From Paludibacteraceae bacterium (GTDB lineage Bacteria; Bacteroidota; Bacteroidia; Bacteroidales; Paludibacteraceae), in assembly GCA_024399495.1 (NCBI GenBank), contig JAKSNY010000015.1:1-58416 (forward strand): a stretch of DNA of 58,416 bases, written 5' to 3'. The position numbers and the translations under genes were made by a program. Below the pieces are notes generated by a model. It was not told where the DNA came from and did no database searches. It saw only the letters and a list, made by a program, of their open reading frames with translations. Positions 27,488 to 35,107 of this stretch are shown here, in pieces; position 1 is the first letter of the stretch, and every line of letters begins with the position of its first letter.

Positions 27488-28099
27488 TTACTTCTCAGCG
27501 GCAGAATCATTTGAAGAGGCTTCAGCAGCGGCTGCACCTTCATCAGCCTTTGCTGCACGTGTAGATTTAACACAAACAACCAAACTTTCCTTGTTATCTA
27601 CAATCTCAAGATTAGGGAATGAAAGTTCACCTGCCTTGATTGATTTGCCTACGCCAAGTTTCTCTACGTTTATTACAACGCACTCAGGTATGTTCTTGCA
27701 CAATGCCTTAACGGTCATTCTACGCATCTCAATAGACAATTTGCCACCGGCTTTTACACCTGCTGCAAGACCTTCTGTCTTAACAGGAATCTTAAATATG
27801 ATAGGCTTCTTGTCATCAACCTCAAGAAAATCTATATGGATTATAGCATCTGTTACAGGGTCAAGTTGCACCTCTTTAAGCACTGCAGAGCAGTTCTTTT
27901 TTCCTATTGTAAGTTTTACCTCAAAAACCTCTGGGCTGTAGTAAAGCTTACGTACCGCATTTTGGCTTACTGTAAAGTTAGTGTTCTCTTTTTTGCATCC
28001 GTAAAGAACGCAAGGAATCAAGCCTTGCTTACGAAGGCTCTCGCTGGCTTTTCTGCCAAGTTCTTTTCTATCAGAACCGTTTAATTCAAATGTTTTCAT
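27488..28099 (-). CDS. rplY: 50S ribosomal protein L25 (Ctc type)
   Basis: This 203-residue bL25 of the long Ctc type binds 5S rRNA. The N-terminal domain is ELNGSDRKELGRKASESLRKQGLIPCVLYG, with AVLKEVQLDPVTDAIIHIDFLEV, and the C-terminal TL5 domain follows (VPVKTEGLAAGVKAGG-like). The tail is Ala/Glu-rich (ADEGAAAAEASSND). Transcribed from a consensus promoter at 28159-28190. Confidence 0.95.
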   Translation of the reverse strand: MKTFELNGSDRKELGRKASESLRKQGLIPCVLYGCKKENTNFTVSQNAVRKLYYSPEVFEVKLTIGKKNCSAVLKEVQLDPVTDAIIHIDFLEVDDKKPIIFKIPVKTEGLAAGVKAGGKLSIEMRRMTVKALCKNIPECVVINVEKLGVGKSIKAGELSFPNLEIVDNKESLVVCVKSTRAAKADEGAAAAEASSNDSAAEK

Positions 28100-28158
28100 T
28101 TTTTAATTTTTTGTGTTACTCAAATTATAATTCCCATCACACTTTTTAAAAGCGGGTG

Positions 28159-28190
28159 CAAAGTTACATCTTTTTAGTTGTTTTACCAAA
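28159..28190 (-). promoter_or_regulatory. Bacteroides-type promoter of rplY operon
   Basis: On the minus strand, TTTG (28187-28190) and TAACTTTG (28159-28166) are separated by 20 bp. It drives rplY-pth-LTA-S4 and is divergent from the flippase promoter 16 bp away. Confidence 0.82.
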
Positions 28191-28205
28191 TTTTAATATC
28201 CATTA

Positions 28206-28237
28206 TTTGTAGAGATAGTGTTAATTTACTAACTTTG
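28206..28237 (+). promoter_or_regulatory. Bacteroides-type promoter of flippase gene
   Basis: TTTG at 28206-28209 and TAACTTTG at 28230-28237 are separated by 20 bp. The start codon at 28253 implies a leader of about 10 nt. Confidence 0.82.
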
Positions 28238-28252
28238 TGGCAAATTTGAATT

Positions 28253-29755
28253 ATGGCAGAGGTTAAATCATTAGCAAAGGATACCGCAATATACGGAATT
28301 AGCAGCATTTTAGGTAAGTTCCTTAATTGGTGTCTGGTGCCGCTTTACACATATTTTCTTGCCAGCAGTGCCGATTACGGAATAGTTACAAACCTCTATG
28401 CCTGGACAGCCCTGCTCCTTGTGATTCTCACATACGGAATGGAGACAGGTCTGTTCCGTTTTCTCAATAAAGGAGACGATAACCCCGATACGGTATATAG
28501 CACCGCACTTACATCGGTGTTTGCAACATCATTCATATTTGCATTTGTGATGTCAATGTGTGCAGAGCCTATCTCTGCGGCAATGGGGTACTCCGGACAT
28601 TCAGAGTTTATATCGATGCTTGCCATAGTGGTCTCTATGGATGCTTTTGGGGCAATACCGTTTGCATATTTAAGGTATCAGAAAAAACCGCTGAAATTTG
28701 CATTGCTAAAGTTATTTATGATTTTAGTGAACATTGTAATGAACCTGTTTTTTCTGTTGGGTTGCCCTGCCATTATGGAAAGCCATCCGGAGTGGATATC
28801 GTGGTTCTACGATGCAGATTATGGGGTAGGGTATGTTTTTGTGGCAAACCTTATATCCACCACTTGTGTTACATTGGCTTTACTGCCTACGGTTTTCCAT
28901 GTTAAATACAAATTTGACAATAAGTTGCTTAAACGCATGCTCAGATACTCAATGCCACTGCTTTTATTGGGTATTGTGGGGGTTATGAACCAAACCATAG
29001 ATAAAATTCTGTTCCCTTATTTATATGCAGACCCGATGGAGGGTGCCGCACAACTTGGTATTTACGGGGCGTGCTTTAAGGTGGCAATGGTTATGATGGT
29101 CTTTACACAGGCTTTCCGTTATGCGTATGAGCCTTTTGTATTTGCCAAGAGCCGCGATGCGGACAGTATGGAGAGCTATGCCGTTACAATGAAATATTTT
29201 CTTATAACATCGTTCCTTATATTCTTAGGCATAACATTCTATATGGATTTGCTTAAATATATAATAAAGGATACATATTGGGAAGGTTTGGTGGTGGTGC
29301 CTGTAGTGTTGCTGGCATATATTTTCCAAGGTGTATATTTTAATCTTTCATTCTGGTATAAACTTAACGATAAGACTAAATACGGAGCCTATATGTCACT
29401 CATCGGGTGCGTTATAAATGTGGTGCTTATAATTATGTTAGTCCCGATGATAGGGTATATGGGTGCGGCTTTGGCATCGCTTGCCACATATTTTATAATG
29501 ATGCTAATCTCTTACTTTTGGGGGCAGAAATATCTGCCTGTAGAGTATGATTTTATGTCCATTGGCATCTATTTTGTGTTTGCGGCGGTCCTTTATGGAG
29601 TCAGCCTGCTGTTTGCCCATTGTATGCGTACATACGCAGGCGTTGATGACCCATGGATAAATATGGGATTCAATACAGTGCTGTTGTTGCTATATTTAGC
29701 GTACTTAGTAAAAAAGGATTTACCGATATACAAATACGGGTCAAGGGTCAAGTAG
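28253..29755 (+). CDS. polysaccharide flippase (Wzx/MATE-like, MOP superfamily)
   Basis: This 500-residue protein has about 12-14 TM helices. The N-terminus LAKDTAIYGISSILGKFLNWCLVPLYTYFL is typical of polysaccharide biosynthesis exporters. Other features are LLLGIVGVMNQTIDKILFPYLY and repeated TM pairs to the end. Such proteins flip lipid-linked glycans across the inner membrane. Located near rfb genes but in its own unit. Specific glycan unknown. Confidence 0.85.
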   Translation: MAEVKSLAKDTAIYGISSILGKFLNWCLVPLYTYFLASSADYGIVTNLYAWTALLLVILTYGMETGLFRFLNKGDDNPDTVYSTALTSVFATSFIFAFVMSMCAEPISAAMGYSGHSEFISMLAIVVSMDAFGAIPFAYLRYQKKPLKFALLKLFMILVNIVMNLFFLLGCPAIMESHPEWISWFYDADYGVGYVFVANLISTTCVTLALLPTVFHVKYKFDNKLLKRMLRYSMPLLLLGIVGVMNQTIDKILFPYLYADPMEGAAQLGIYGACFKVAMVMMVFTQAFRYAYEPFVFAKSRDADSMESYAVTMKYFLITSFLIFLGITFYMDLLKYIIKDTYWEGLVVVPVVLLAYIFQGVYFNLSFWYKLNDKTKYGAYMSLIGCVINVVLIIMLVPMIGYMGAALASLATYFIMMLISYFWGQKYLPVEYDFMSIGIYFVFAAVLYGVSLLFAHCMRTYAGVDDPWINMGFNTVLLLLYLAYLVKKDLPIYKYGSRVK

Positions 29756-29758
29756 GGT

Positions 29759-29780
29759 TATGTATGATGTATGATGTATG
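29759..29780. repeat. ATGATGT heptamer repeat after flippase stop
   Basis: Three TATGATG-type units follow the flippase stop codon directly, in the same orientation as after the nucleoside phosphorylase gene. Confidence 0.65.
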
Positions 29781-29810
29781 GATAACTTTACTTTCAGTCA
29801 GCTAACGCAG

Positions 29811-29838
29811 TCAACTTTCAACTTTCAACTTTTAACTT
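29811..29838. repeat. TCAACTT heptamer repeat before DJ-1 gene
   Basis: Imperfect TCAACTT units run up to 3 bp before the DJ-1 start codon. Confidence 0.7.
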
Positions 29839-29841
29839 TAT

Positions 29842-30384
29842 ATGAATTACGTTTTTCTTGCTAACGGATTTGAAGAGATAGAGGCTCTTGCCGTTGTTGA
29901 TATTCTGCGTAGAGCAGACATTGAGGTTGCCACAGTCTCCATTACTAATGGCTACGATGTCATCGGGGCTCATGGAATTGAGGTTGCCGCCGATGTTATG
30001 ATTTCAGACATTGATGTAGAACTGGATGACTTTATAGTTTTGCCTGGCGGACTTCCAGGGGCAACCAACCTGCGTGCTTGCGATAAGTTATGCTCCATTA
30101 TTAAGGAACATTTTAACGGAGGAGGCGGTGTTGCCGCCATATGTGCCGCACCATACGTACTTGGAGAACTTGGCATTCTTAAAGGATTGGAGGCTATATG
30201 CTATCCAGGCTTTGAATCAAAATTGGAGGGTGCCACAATATCAGAGAAACCTGTTGTACGCAGCGGCAATGTAATTACAGGCAAAGGACCGGGTTTTGCC
30301 ATACCTTTTGCACTTGAAATAGTAAAGGCGCAACTTGGTGATGACGTGGCTAACGAAATAAAATCAGGAATGTTAGTGGAATAA
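29842..30384 (+). CDS. DJ-1/PfpI family protein
   Basis: This 180-residue protein has the DJ-1 fold markers GFEEIEALAVVDILRRADIEV (catalytic-site Glu), LPGGLPGATNLR and the nucleophile elbow VAAICAAPYVL with the conserved Cys. The family includes deglycase/chaperone and stress-response proteins; the activity of this member is not known. Its stop overlaps the -33 box region of the tRNA-Ala promoter. Confidence 0.88.
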   Translation: MNYVFLANGFEEIEALAVVDILRRADIEVATVSITNGYDVIGAHGIEVAADVMISDIDVELDDFIVLPGGLPGATNLRACDKLCSIIKEHFNGGGGVAAICAAPYVLGELGILKGLEAICYPGFESKLEGATISEKPVVRSGNVITGKGPGFAIPFALEIVKAQLGDDVANEIKSGMLVE

Positions 30385-30416
30385 TTTGCGTATGATTTAA
30401 AATTATTGTAAATTTG
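30385..30416 (+). promoter_or_regulatory. Bacteroides-type promoter of tRNA-Ala
   Basis: TTTG at 30385-30388 and TAAATTTG at 30409-30416 are separated by 20 bp, placing the start about 10 nt before the mature tRNA. Confidence 0.82.
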
Positions 30417-30433
30417 CAACGCAAAATTAAGGA

Positions 30434-30510
30434 GGGGGTTTAGCTCATCTGGCTAGAGCGCAACACTGGCAGTGTTGAGGTGACCGGTTCGAGTCCGGTA
30501 ATCTCCACCA
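30434..30510 (+). tRNA. tRNA-Ala (GGC)
   Basis: The 77-nt sequence folds as a cloverleaf. The acceptor GGGGGTT pairs with AATCTCC, including the G3-U70 alanine identity pair. The D-stem is GCTC/GAGC. The anticodon stem CAACA/TGTTG closes loop CTGGCAG with anticodon GGC. The T-arm is ACCGG TTCGAGT CCGGT. CCA is encoded. A hairpin terminator follows. Confidence 0.93.
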
Positions 30511-30513
30511 ATC

Positions 30514-30536
30514 AAGGGGCTTACAGCCCCTTTTTT
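30514..30536 (+). terminator. intrinsic terminator after tRNA-Ala
   Basis: An 8-bp stem (30514-30521 with 30525-30532), a 3-nt loop and six T's. The stem can extend outwards: the tRNA 3' end 30500-30510 is repeated inverted at 30536-30546. Confidence 0.85.
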
Positions 30537-30537
30537 G

Positions 30538-30728
30538 GTGGAGATTGGTTTCCTTTTTTACTGGGGCATATCCCCATTTTCTGCTTCGCAGAACATGTTT
30601 GTCGTGACTCGGCATAGCTCGCAAGCGGCTCTGCTCTCGCTACTCCAAACAGTCCCCTACGCTACGCGGTGGGTTTCCAAAGGAAACCCTTTTGATTTTG
30701 TGGAGATTTTTCCTTGTGTGGGGCATAT
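30538..30728. repeat. hairpin-rich intergenic repeat cluster
   Basis: The gap 30511-30790 holds no gene. It contains TGGGGCATATCCCCA, TTCTGCTTCGCAGAA and GGGTTTCC/GGAAACCC palindromes, a copy of the dispersed variable-core repeat (30601-30647), and a duplicated block GTGGAGATT...TGGGGCATAT at 30538-30572 and 30700-30728. A further palindrome (TTGATTACGC/GCGTAATCAA) lies at about 30737-30763. Confidence 0.7.
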
Positions 30729-30790
30729 ACAAATATTTGATTACGCAAAATGCGTAATCAAATAATATTATTTTGCCAAAAGACGTTGAT

Positions 30791-31870
30791 TTATTTTTTA
30801 AATCTAATCTGTAGATTTAGTTTTAAACAAATATTTGTTCCTTCTCTATATAGAGAACCAAACCCATATCTGTTGCGGCTTGCACGTTCAAAACGAGTGT
30901 TGTTGTAAAGATAGTCTTCCACATCATTCCTGTTGTAGAAATGGTAACAAACTATTTCACCATCTTTTCTAACTACAAGGTAACCACCATTGGCATCGTA
31001 TTGTCCAGTCCATTCTTTTGCAGGTGTCATACCAAGAGCTGCATCAAGAAGCAGAATTTTCATTTTATGTGCATAGAATGCTACAATATCACTCCCAGTA
31101 AAATTGAAAGGATTCTTTTTTGCAATCATTTCAACAGCATTTCTAATTGTTGATGTTGAATTAGGCATGCTGTCTATAGTCAGACAATCTGCAATAAACT
31201 GAGGCATACAACTGTCTAAAAATAGGAGATTGTTTTTAAATGTAGAATTATCTATATCATAATATTCTAAATTACAACCTTTATCCAGTATGGCTTGCAT
31301 TCGGGATAAGTGATCTTCAATTGCGTTGATGTTTTTGATATCATTCTCTGTTAACGAAGAACCAACAACACGATATGTGATATTTGTAGTCTTTCCTGCA
31401 TTAAGAAGCGTAGATGGTGTGCCAAGTTGAGATTTAATGCTAAAACCAAGAAGTGGTTTCATGCTGGTACGTAAATCGTGAATAATAATGTGTATGTCAG
31501 ATTTATCATAGGACGGAGCTTTGATTTTTGAGCAACCTATTGTTTTCATGAATGTTTCAGTCCTAGGAATAGAGAAGGCAGCTCCTTTTGCCTTGCTGAT
31601 GTCTTTCAACAATTGATTGGATTCAAGTATAAACTTATCCATAGAAAGTCTTGCATACTCTGTTCCGTTTTCATCTATTACAACGATATTTTGCTCTATA
31701 TTTGGCTTATACTCATACTTTTTACTCTCTTCACGTATTATATTTATGATAGGATAATACAAACTCAACTTGTTCATATTAGCATCGCCAGCATGAACTT
31801 TTCCTTCTCCTAAGAGTTTGAAGAGAGCATATATCTCACTCCATTCGCCTTTATTTCCTGATAATGCCAT
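30791..31870 (-). CDS. HpaII-family type II restriction endonuclease
   Basis: This 359-residue protein begins ALSGNKGEWSEIYALFKLLGEGKVHAGD, the hallmark of the HpaII restriction enzyme family. The family C-terminus is also visible: MKILLLDAALGMTPAKEWTGQYDANGGYLVVRKDGEIVCYHFYNRNDVEDYL. HpaII cuts CCGG, so the predicted target is CCGG or a close relative. The gene lies downstream of its methyltransferase and their ends overlap by 20 bp, ensuring that modification is made first. AT-rich compared with neighbours. Confidence 0.9.
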   Translation of the reverse strand: MALSGNKGEWSEIYALFKLLGEGKVHAGDANMNKLSLYYPIINIIREESKKYEYKPNIEQNIVVIDENGTEYARLSMDKFILESNQLLKDISKAKGAAFSIPRTETFMKTIGCSKIKAPSYDKSDIHIIIHDLRTSMKPLLGFSIKSQLGTPSTLLNAGKTTNITYRVVGSSLTENDIKNINAIEDHLSRMQAILDKGCNLEYYDIDNSTFKNNLLFLDSCMPQFIADCLTIDSMPNSTSTIRNAVEMIAKKNPFNFTGSDIVAFYAHKMKILLLDAALGMTPAKEWTGQYDANGGYLVVRKDGEIVCYHFYNRNDVEDYLYNNTRFERASRNRYGFGSLYREGTNICLKLNLQIRFKK

Positions 31871-33194
31871 TTTCTTGTAGTGGTTTTAGTATTTGTTCTG
31901 CTGTTGCCTGAATGGCGGGAACAGCAACGCTATTCCCAAATTGTTTGTAGGCAGATGCATCGGCAACAACTATTTTAAAATTATCAGGATAGCCTTGAAG
32001 ACGAGCCCATTCACGTGGTGTCATCTTACGCCATCCTTGTTTATTAACTTCTCCTTTTATTCTTGTTGTAGGTGTTAAGTTGGTTTGCCTAAAGTCAATG
32101 ACTAAATTACTTTCTCTACCCATTCCACCTACTACAATAGCGTGAGCGATGCCATCATCTGGTATTATATCATAACCAAAGCCATGACCCTTTGCTTCAT
32201 GTCGAGCTTTATGATTAATAAGCGTTGTGATATATTGTGTTGACAGGTAATATTTTGCAGGAACTGGATTTTCTTCGCGCACATCTATCCATTTCTTGCT
32301 AATCTCTTTTTGTTGTGGATAGGTGAAATCTTCCTTCTTGATTCCCAAATCTTTTCTAAATCCCACTATGTAAATACGCTCACGATGTTGTGGTACTCCA
32401 AAGTACATTGCATTTACGATTTGAGGATTAGGAACAGTGTATCCAACTTCTTCAAGCGTATTAAGAATGGTTTTGAATGTACGCCCTTTATCATGTATTA
32501 CAAGTCCCTTAACATTTTCCAAAAAAAATGCTTTGGGTTGATAACGTTTCAATATCTCGGCAACATCAAAAAAAAGTGTACCTCTGGTTTCTTCAAATCC
32601 CAATCTTTTGCCCGCTAAAGAAAATGCTTGACAAGGAAAACCAGCACAAAGAATGTCAAATCCTTTTGGAATTTTATTTTTTGTACTTTCTTTTGTGATA
32701 TCTCCAAATGGTACATCGCCATAATTGGCATAATATGTTTTTTTTGCTTGCTCATCCCATTCAGATGAGAAGACGCATTCTCCACCAAGATTCTGGAATG
32801 CCATTCTAAAACCACCTATCCCAGCAAACAGGTCTATAAAAGTGAATTTTGGATTTTTTTGTGCCTGAAATGGTGCTTGGAATAAATCGGGGAACAGATA
32901 TGTTTGAAACCCTATCGCAGATTCGGCAACGCAATTATACTGTTTAGGGTTGTGCTGCTTTTCTCTTCTTATAAACTCATACCATAGGTTTAGAATAGAT
33001 TTTGCTTTTGAACAATACGGAAGATTGACTTTAGAATTTCTTAATTGTAAAAAATGTGTGATAATAGCGGCTTGATCAACAAATGAAATGATGTTTCCTT
33101 CTTCATCAAGAGTCTCTTCCCCAAAAATCTGTACTCTGTCAGCACTTCCTTTGCAGAAATCAAATAGAGAGAATGTTGTTCCGGACTGCTTCAT
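31851..33194 (-). CDS. DNA (cytosine-5-)-methyltransferase of the HpaII-like system
   Basis: This 447-residue m5C methyltransferase protects host DNA from the linked endonuclease. Motif I is DLFAGIGGFR (121-130), motif IV AGFPCQAFS with catalytic Cys188, motif VI ENVKGL (226-231), motif VIII QHRERIYIVG, and motifs IX-X are near the end (RLQGYPDNF, KQFGNSVAVPAI). The N-terminal ~115 residues are an extension that may help regulation or DNA binding. A TATATTTG box upstream lies inside an inverted repeat. Confidence 0.93.
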   Translation of the reverse strand: MKQSGTTFSLFDFCKGSADRVQIFGEETLDEEGNIISFVDQAAIITHFLQLRNSKVNLPYCSKAKSILNLWYEFIRREKQHNPKQYNCVAESAIGFQTYLFPDLFQAPFQAQKNPKFTFIDLFAGIGGFRMAFQNLGGECVFSSEWDEQAKKTYYANYGDVPFGDITKESTKNKIPKGFDILCAGFPCQAFSLAGKRLGFEETRGTLFFDVAEILKRYQPKAFFLENVKGLVIHDKGRTFKTILNTLEEVGYTVPNPQIVNAMYFGVPQHRERIYIVGFRKDLGIKKEDFTYPQQKEISKKWIDVREENPVPAKYYLSTQYITTLINHKARHEAKGHGFGYDIIPDDGIAHAIVVGGMGRESNLVIDFRQTNLTPTTRIKGEVNKQGWRKMTPREWARLQGYPDNFKIVVADASAYKQFGNSVAVPAIQATAEQILKPLQENGIIRK

Positions 33195-33219
33195 AAAAGA
33201 TATTAAGTGAGTTCCTTTT

Positions 33220-33257
33220 AATCAAGAAACATTGCAAATATAATGTTTTTCTTGATT
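33220..33257 (-). promoter_or_regulatory. inverted repeat over the -7 box of the methyltransferase gene
   Basis: Arms 33220-33233 and 33242-33257 are complementary apart from a 2-nt bulge. The minus-strand TATATTTG box (33235-33242) lies in the loop. It could be an operator for autoregulation of the restriction-modification genes. No good -33 element is seen. Confidence 0.5.
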
Positions 33258-33285
33258 ATACGCTATATATTTAGCAAATAAAATT

Positions 33286-33331
33286 CGCTTGTCGCAAAGG
33301 TTTGGGAATGTGTCCCAATAAAAAAGGAAAC
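33286..33331. repeat. dispersed repeat copy (CGCTTGTCGC...GGAAAC)
   Basis: It matches the block in the 125-bp tandem repeat (16051-16092, 16176-16217) and, inverted, 30547-30576, so inverted copies flank the restriction-modification genes. Confidence 0.65.
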
Positions 33332-33344
33332 AATCACAAACAGA

Positions 33345-33369
33345 AAAGGACTCCTGCAGGGAGTCCTTT
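33345..33369 (-). terminator. hairpin terminator after tRNA-Lys
   Basis: A 10-bp stem (33345-33354 with 33360-33369) reads into a T-rich run on the minus strand. Flanking CACAAAC/GTTTGTG extends the inverted repeat. Confidence 0.65.
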
Positions 33370-33377
33370 ATTGTTTG

Positions 33378-33450
33378 TGAACCGCTTGGGGTTCGAACCC
33401 AAGACCCCATCCTTAAAAGGGATGTGCTCTACCTGCTGAGCTAGCGATTC
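33378..33450 (-). tRNA. tRNA-Lys (TTT)
   Basis: The minus strand folds into a 73-nt cloverleaf. The acceptor GAATCGC pairs with GCGGTTC (one G-U), with D-stem GCTC/GAGC. The anticodon stem CATCC/GGATG closes loop CTTTTAA with anticodon TTT. The T-arm is TTGGG TTCGAAC CCCAA. CCA is not encoded. Confidence 0.92.
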
Positions 33451-33472
33451 AGCTTTTTTCTCAAAAGCGGTG

Positions 33473-33503
33473 CAAAGATAAGGCTTATTTTTATACTATC
33501 AAA
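33473..33503 (-). promoter_or_regulatory. Bacteroides-type promoter of tRNA-Lys
   Basis: On the minus strand, TTTG (33500-33503) and TATCTTTG (33473-33480) are separated by 19 bp, about 22 bp before the tRNA. Confidence 0.8.
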
Positions 33504-33541
33504 ATAAAAAATCAAAAAAATTAACCCACCTTAGCCTTATC

Positions 33542-33955
33542 TTAATAATTATAGCTTATGTACTCATAGAACTCTGCTGATTCCATATCGCCGTACTCTG
33601 CAAAATACTGGTAGAAATCATCAATTTGTTCCTCTTCAGCCTCATCCGCTTCTATGGCAGCCATCTGTGCCTCAACCTCACTGTTTATTTTAGGCTGTAC
33701 CACTACGTAGGTTATGCCGTAAAGGGCTATTATTGATGCGGCCACATAGAGTAGAGGCTTGATTTTAATCCATAATGCAGACTTTTTACTTGCAGAATCT
33801 GTATTACGGTTATCCATAGTTTGAGTCTTTTTAGCCTCAATGGCATCAATCTTGGCATTCAGCCTTGCCTGAAAGTCCTCAAAATAGCCTTCCGGAACTT
33901 TATAAGGCTCCTCTTTGGCTTTATTTTTCTTTAATATATCGTCAATGTTTTCCAT
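33542..33955 (-). CDS. small membrane protein, partner of ECF sigma factor
   Basis: I start at ATG 33955 (MENIDDILKKN), giving 137 residues; a longer frame begins inside the sigma gene and looks spurious. It carries a VPEGYFEDF motif, common in small Bacteroidota proteins encoded after ECF sigma factors. One TM helix follows (about residues 65-85, LLYVAASIIALYGITYVVV), and the C-terminus is strongly acidic. It may act as an anti-sigma or accessory factor; that is inferred from position only. Confidence 0.7.
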   Translation of the reverse strand: MENIDDILKKNKAKEEPYKVPEGYFEDFQARLNAKIDAIEAKKTQTMDNRNTDSASKKSALWIKIKPLLYVAASIIALYGITYVVVQPKINSEVEAQMAAIEADEAEEEQIDDFYQYFAEYGDMESAEFYEYISYNY

Positions 33956-34001
33956 ATTGCATAATTTTTTTGTAACTTTGACCTCTGATTTTACAAAAGG
34001 T

Positions 34002-34559
34002 TTAATTGACAGAGAGCACAAACTCTTCTATTTTTTTTACGGCATGATGATAAGATGCTTTAAGAGCACCTTCTGATGTTCCCAAAACCTCTGACATTTG
34101 GTTGTAAGGCATTTCATCGTAGTAACGTAAATTAAATACAATACGCTGCTTTTCAGGTAGTTGCTCTATAGCGGCCTTTAGTTTGCGTTGGGCTTCATCG
34201 CCGTCAAAATAGACATCGTTATGAATCTCTGTTGCAAGAACATCGTTAAGGTCTGTGTTAGCGGCAGTATGCTTGGCGTGAGCGGACGACAGAAAGTCAA
34301 GAGTCTCATTGGTGGCAATACGGTACAGCCAAGTCATCAGACTTGACTCCCCGCGGAACTTATCAATGTTGGTCCAAGCCTTAATAAAGGCGTTCTGGAG
34401 TATGTCATCGGTGTCATCGTGGCTAATACCCATCTTGCGTACCTGCCAGTAAAGACGCTTCTGATATTGGGTTACAAGCACATTAAAGGCACTACGCCGT
34501 GTAGCCTCATTCTGAAGCTTGGCAATCAGTTCTTGGTCATCAATTTCTTTTTGTGGCAT
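34002..34559 (-). CDS. RNA polymerase ECF-type sigma factor
   Basis: This 185-residue sigma-70 family protein has region 2 (FNVLVTQYQKRLYWQVRKMGISHDDTDDILQNAFIKAW...FRGESSLMTWLYRIATNETLDFL) and region 4 (QLPEKQRIVFNLRYYDEMPYNQMSEVLGTSEGALKASYHHAVKKIEE). No region 1 or 3. It would redirect RNA polymerase to a specific regulon. A TATCTTTG box (34582-34589, minus) lies just upstream. Confidence 0.92.
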   Translation of the reverse strand: MPQKEIDDQELIAKLQNEATRRSAFNVLVTQYQKRLYWQVRKMGISHDDTDDILQNAFIKAWTNIDKFRGESSLMTWLYRIATNETLDFLSSAHAKHTAANTDLNDVLATEIHNDVYFDGDEAQRKLKAAIEQLPEKQRIVFNLRYYDEMPYNQMSEVLGTSEGALKASYHHAVKKIEEFVLSVN

Positions 34560-34603
34560 CGGGTTATAAATTATTTGTTTGCAAAGATAACTATTTTTTG
34601 GAT

Positions 34604-35107
34604 ATGGAGACCGTTTATACTAAAAACATTGTGGAGTTTGTTACTGTAGCAGTGGAGTATTGTGCCTATTTAGAGCACGCCGATGAGAAAAAATACCCTG
34701 AGTTTATATCTGTTATGCAAAAATTGCTCTCTCTTTTATACCTTAAGGCATCTATTGTGGAAAAGCCTGTGCTTTTAGGCGATAATGATGTGCCTCAATG
34801 TGTTACAGAGACAGATTACCATAATATCCAGAACAAGATTTCTGAGTTGATGGGGCAGTACGATGATTATTTTGACGGCGATGAAGCGTCAAGCGTGTCA
34901 GAGAATCTGTCAGACATTTATCAGGATGTAAAGGATTTTATTATGAACTATAAGAATGGCAATCAGGCTATTAGCAGCGATTCTTTAAGTGCCTGCCTTG
35001 ATAATTTTGAGAGTTATTGGGGTATAAAATTGCTTAATTGCGTAAAGGCGCTTCATAATTTAAACTATAACGGCGATGGCGATGGAGTACAGGGAGACGA
35101 TAACTAA
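34604..35107 (+). CDS. DUF5063-type protein
   Basis: Starting at ATG 34604 gives 167 residues (METVYTKNIVEFVTVAVEYCAYLE); the longer frame overlaps the divergent sigma gene. The protein is helical and acidic, with YPEFISVMQKLLSLLYLKASIVE and DDYFDGDEASSVSENLSDIYQDVKDFI, matching DUF5063 as I remember it. No known function. It overlaps the exonuclease gene by 32 bp, and the pair is conserved in Bacteroidales as far as I recall. Confidence 0.7.
   Translation: METVYTKNIVEFVTVAVEYCAYLEHADEKKYPEFISVMQKLLSLLYLKASIVEKPVLLGDNDVPQCVTETDYHNIQNKISELMGQYDDYFDGDEASSVSENLSDIYQDVKDFIMNYKNGNQAISSDSLSACLDNFESYWGIKLLNCVKALHNLNYNGDGDGVQGDDN

Noticed and set aside
33222-33410. 62-residue minus-strand frame between tRNA-Lys and the methyltransferase
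   Set aside because: It overlaps the tRNA, its terminator hairpin and a dispersed repeat; no coding signal.
34553-34603. Upstream extension of the DUF5063 gene to 34553
   Set aside because: It would overlap the divergent sigma-factor start and read through its promoter; the next ATG at 34604 fits the family.
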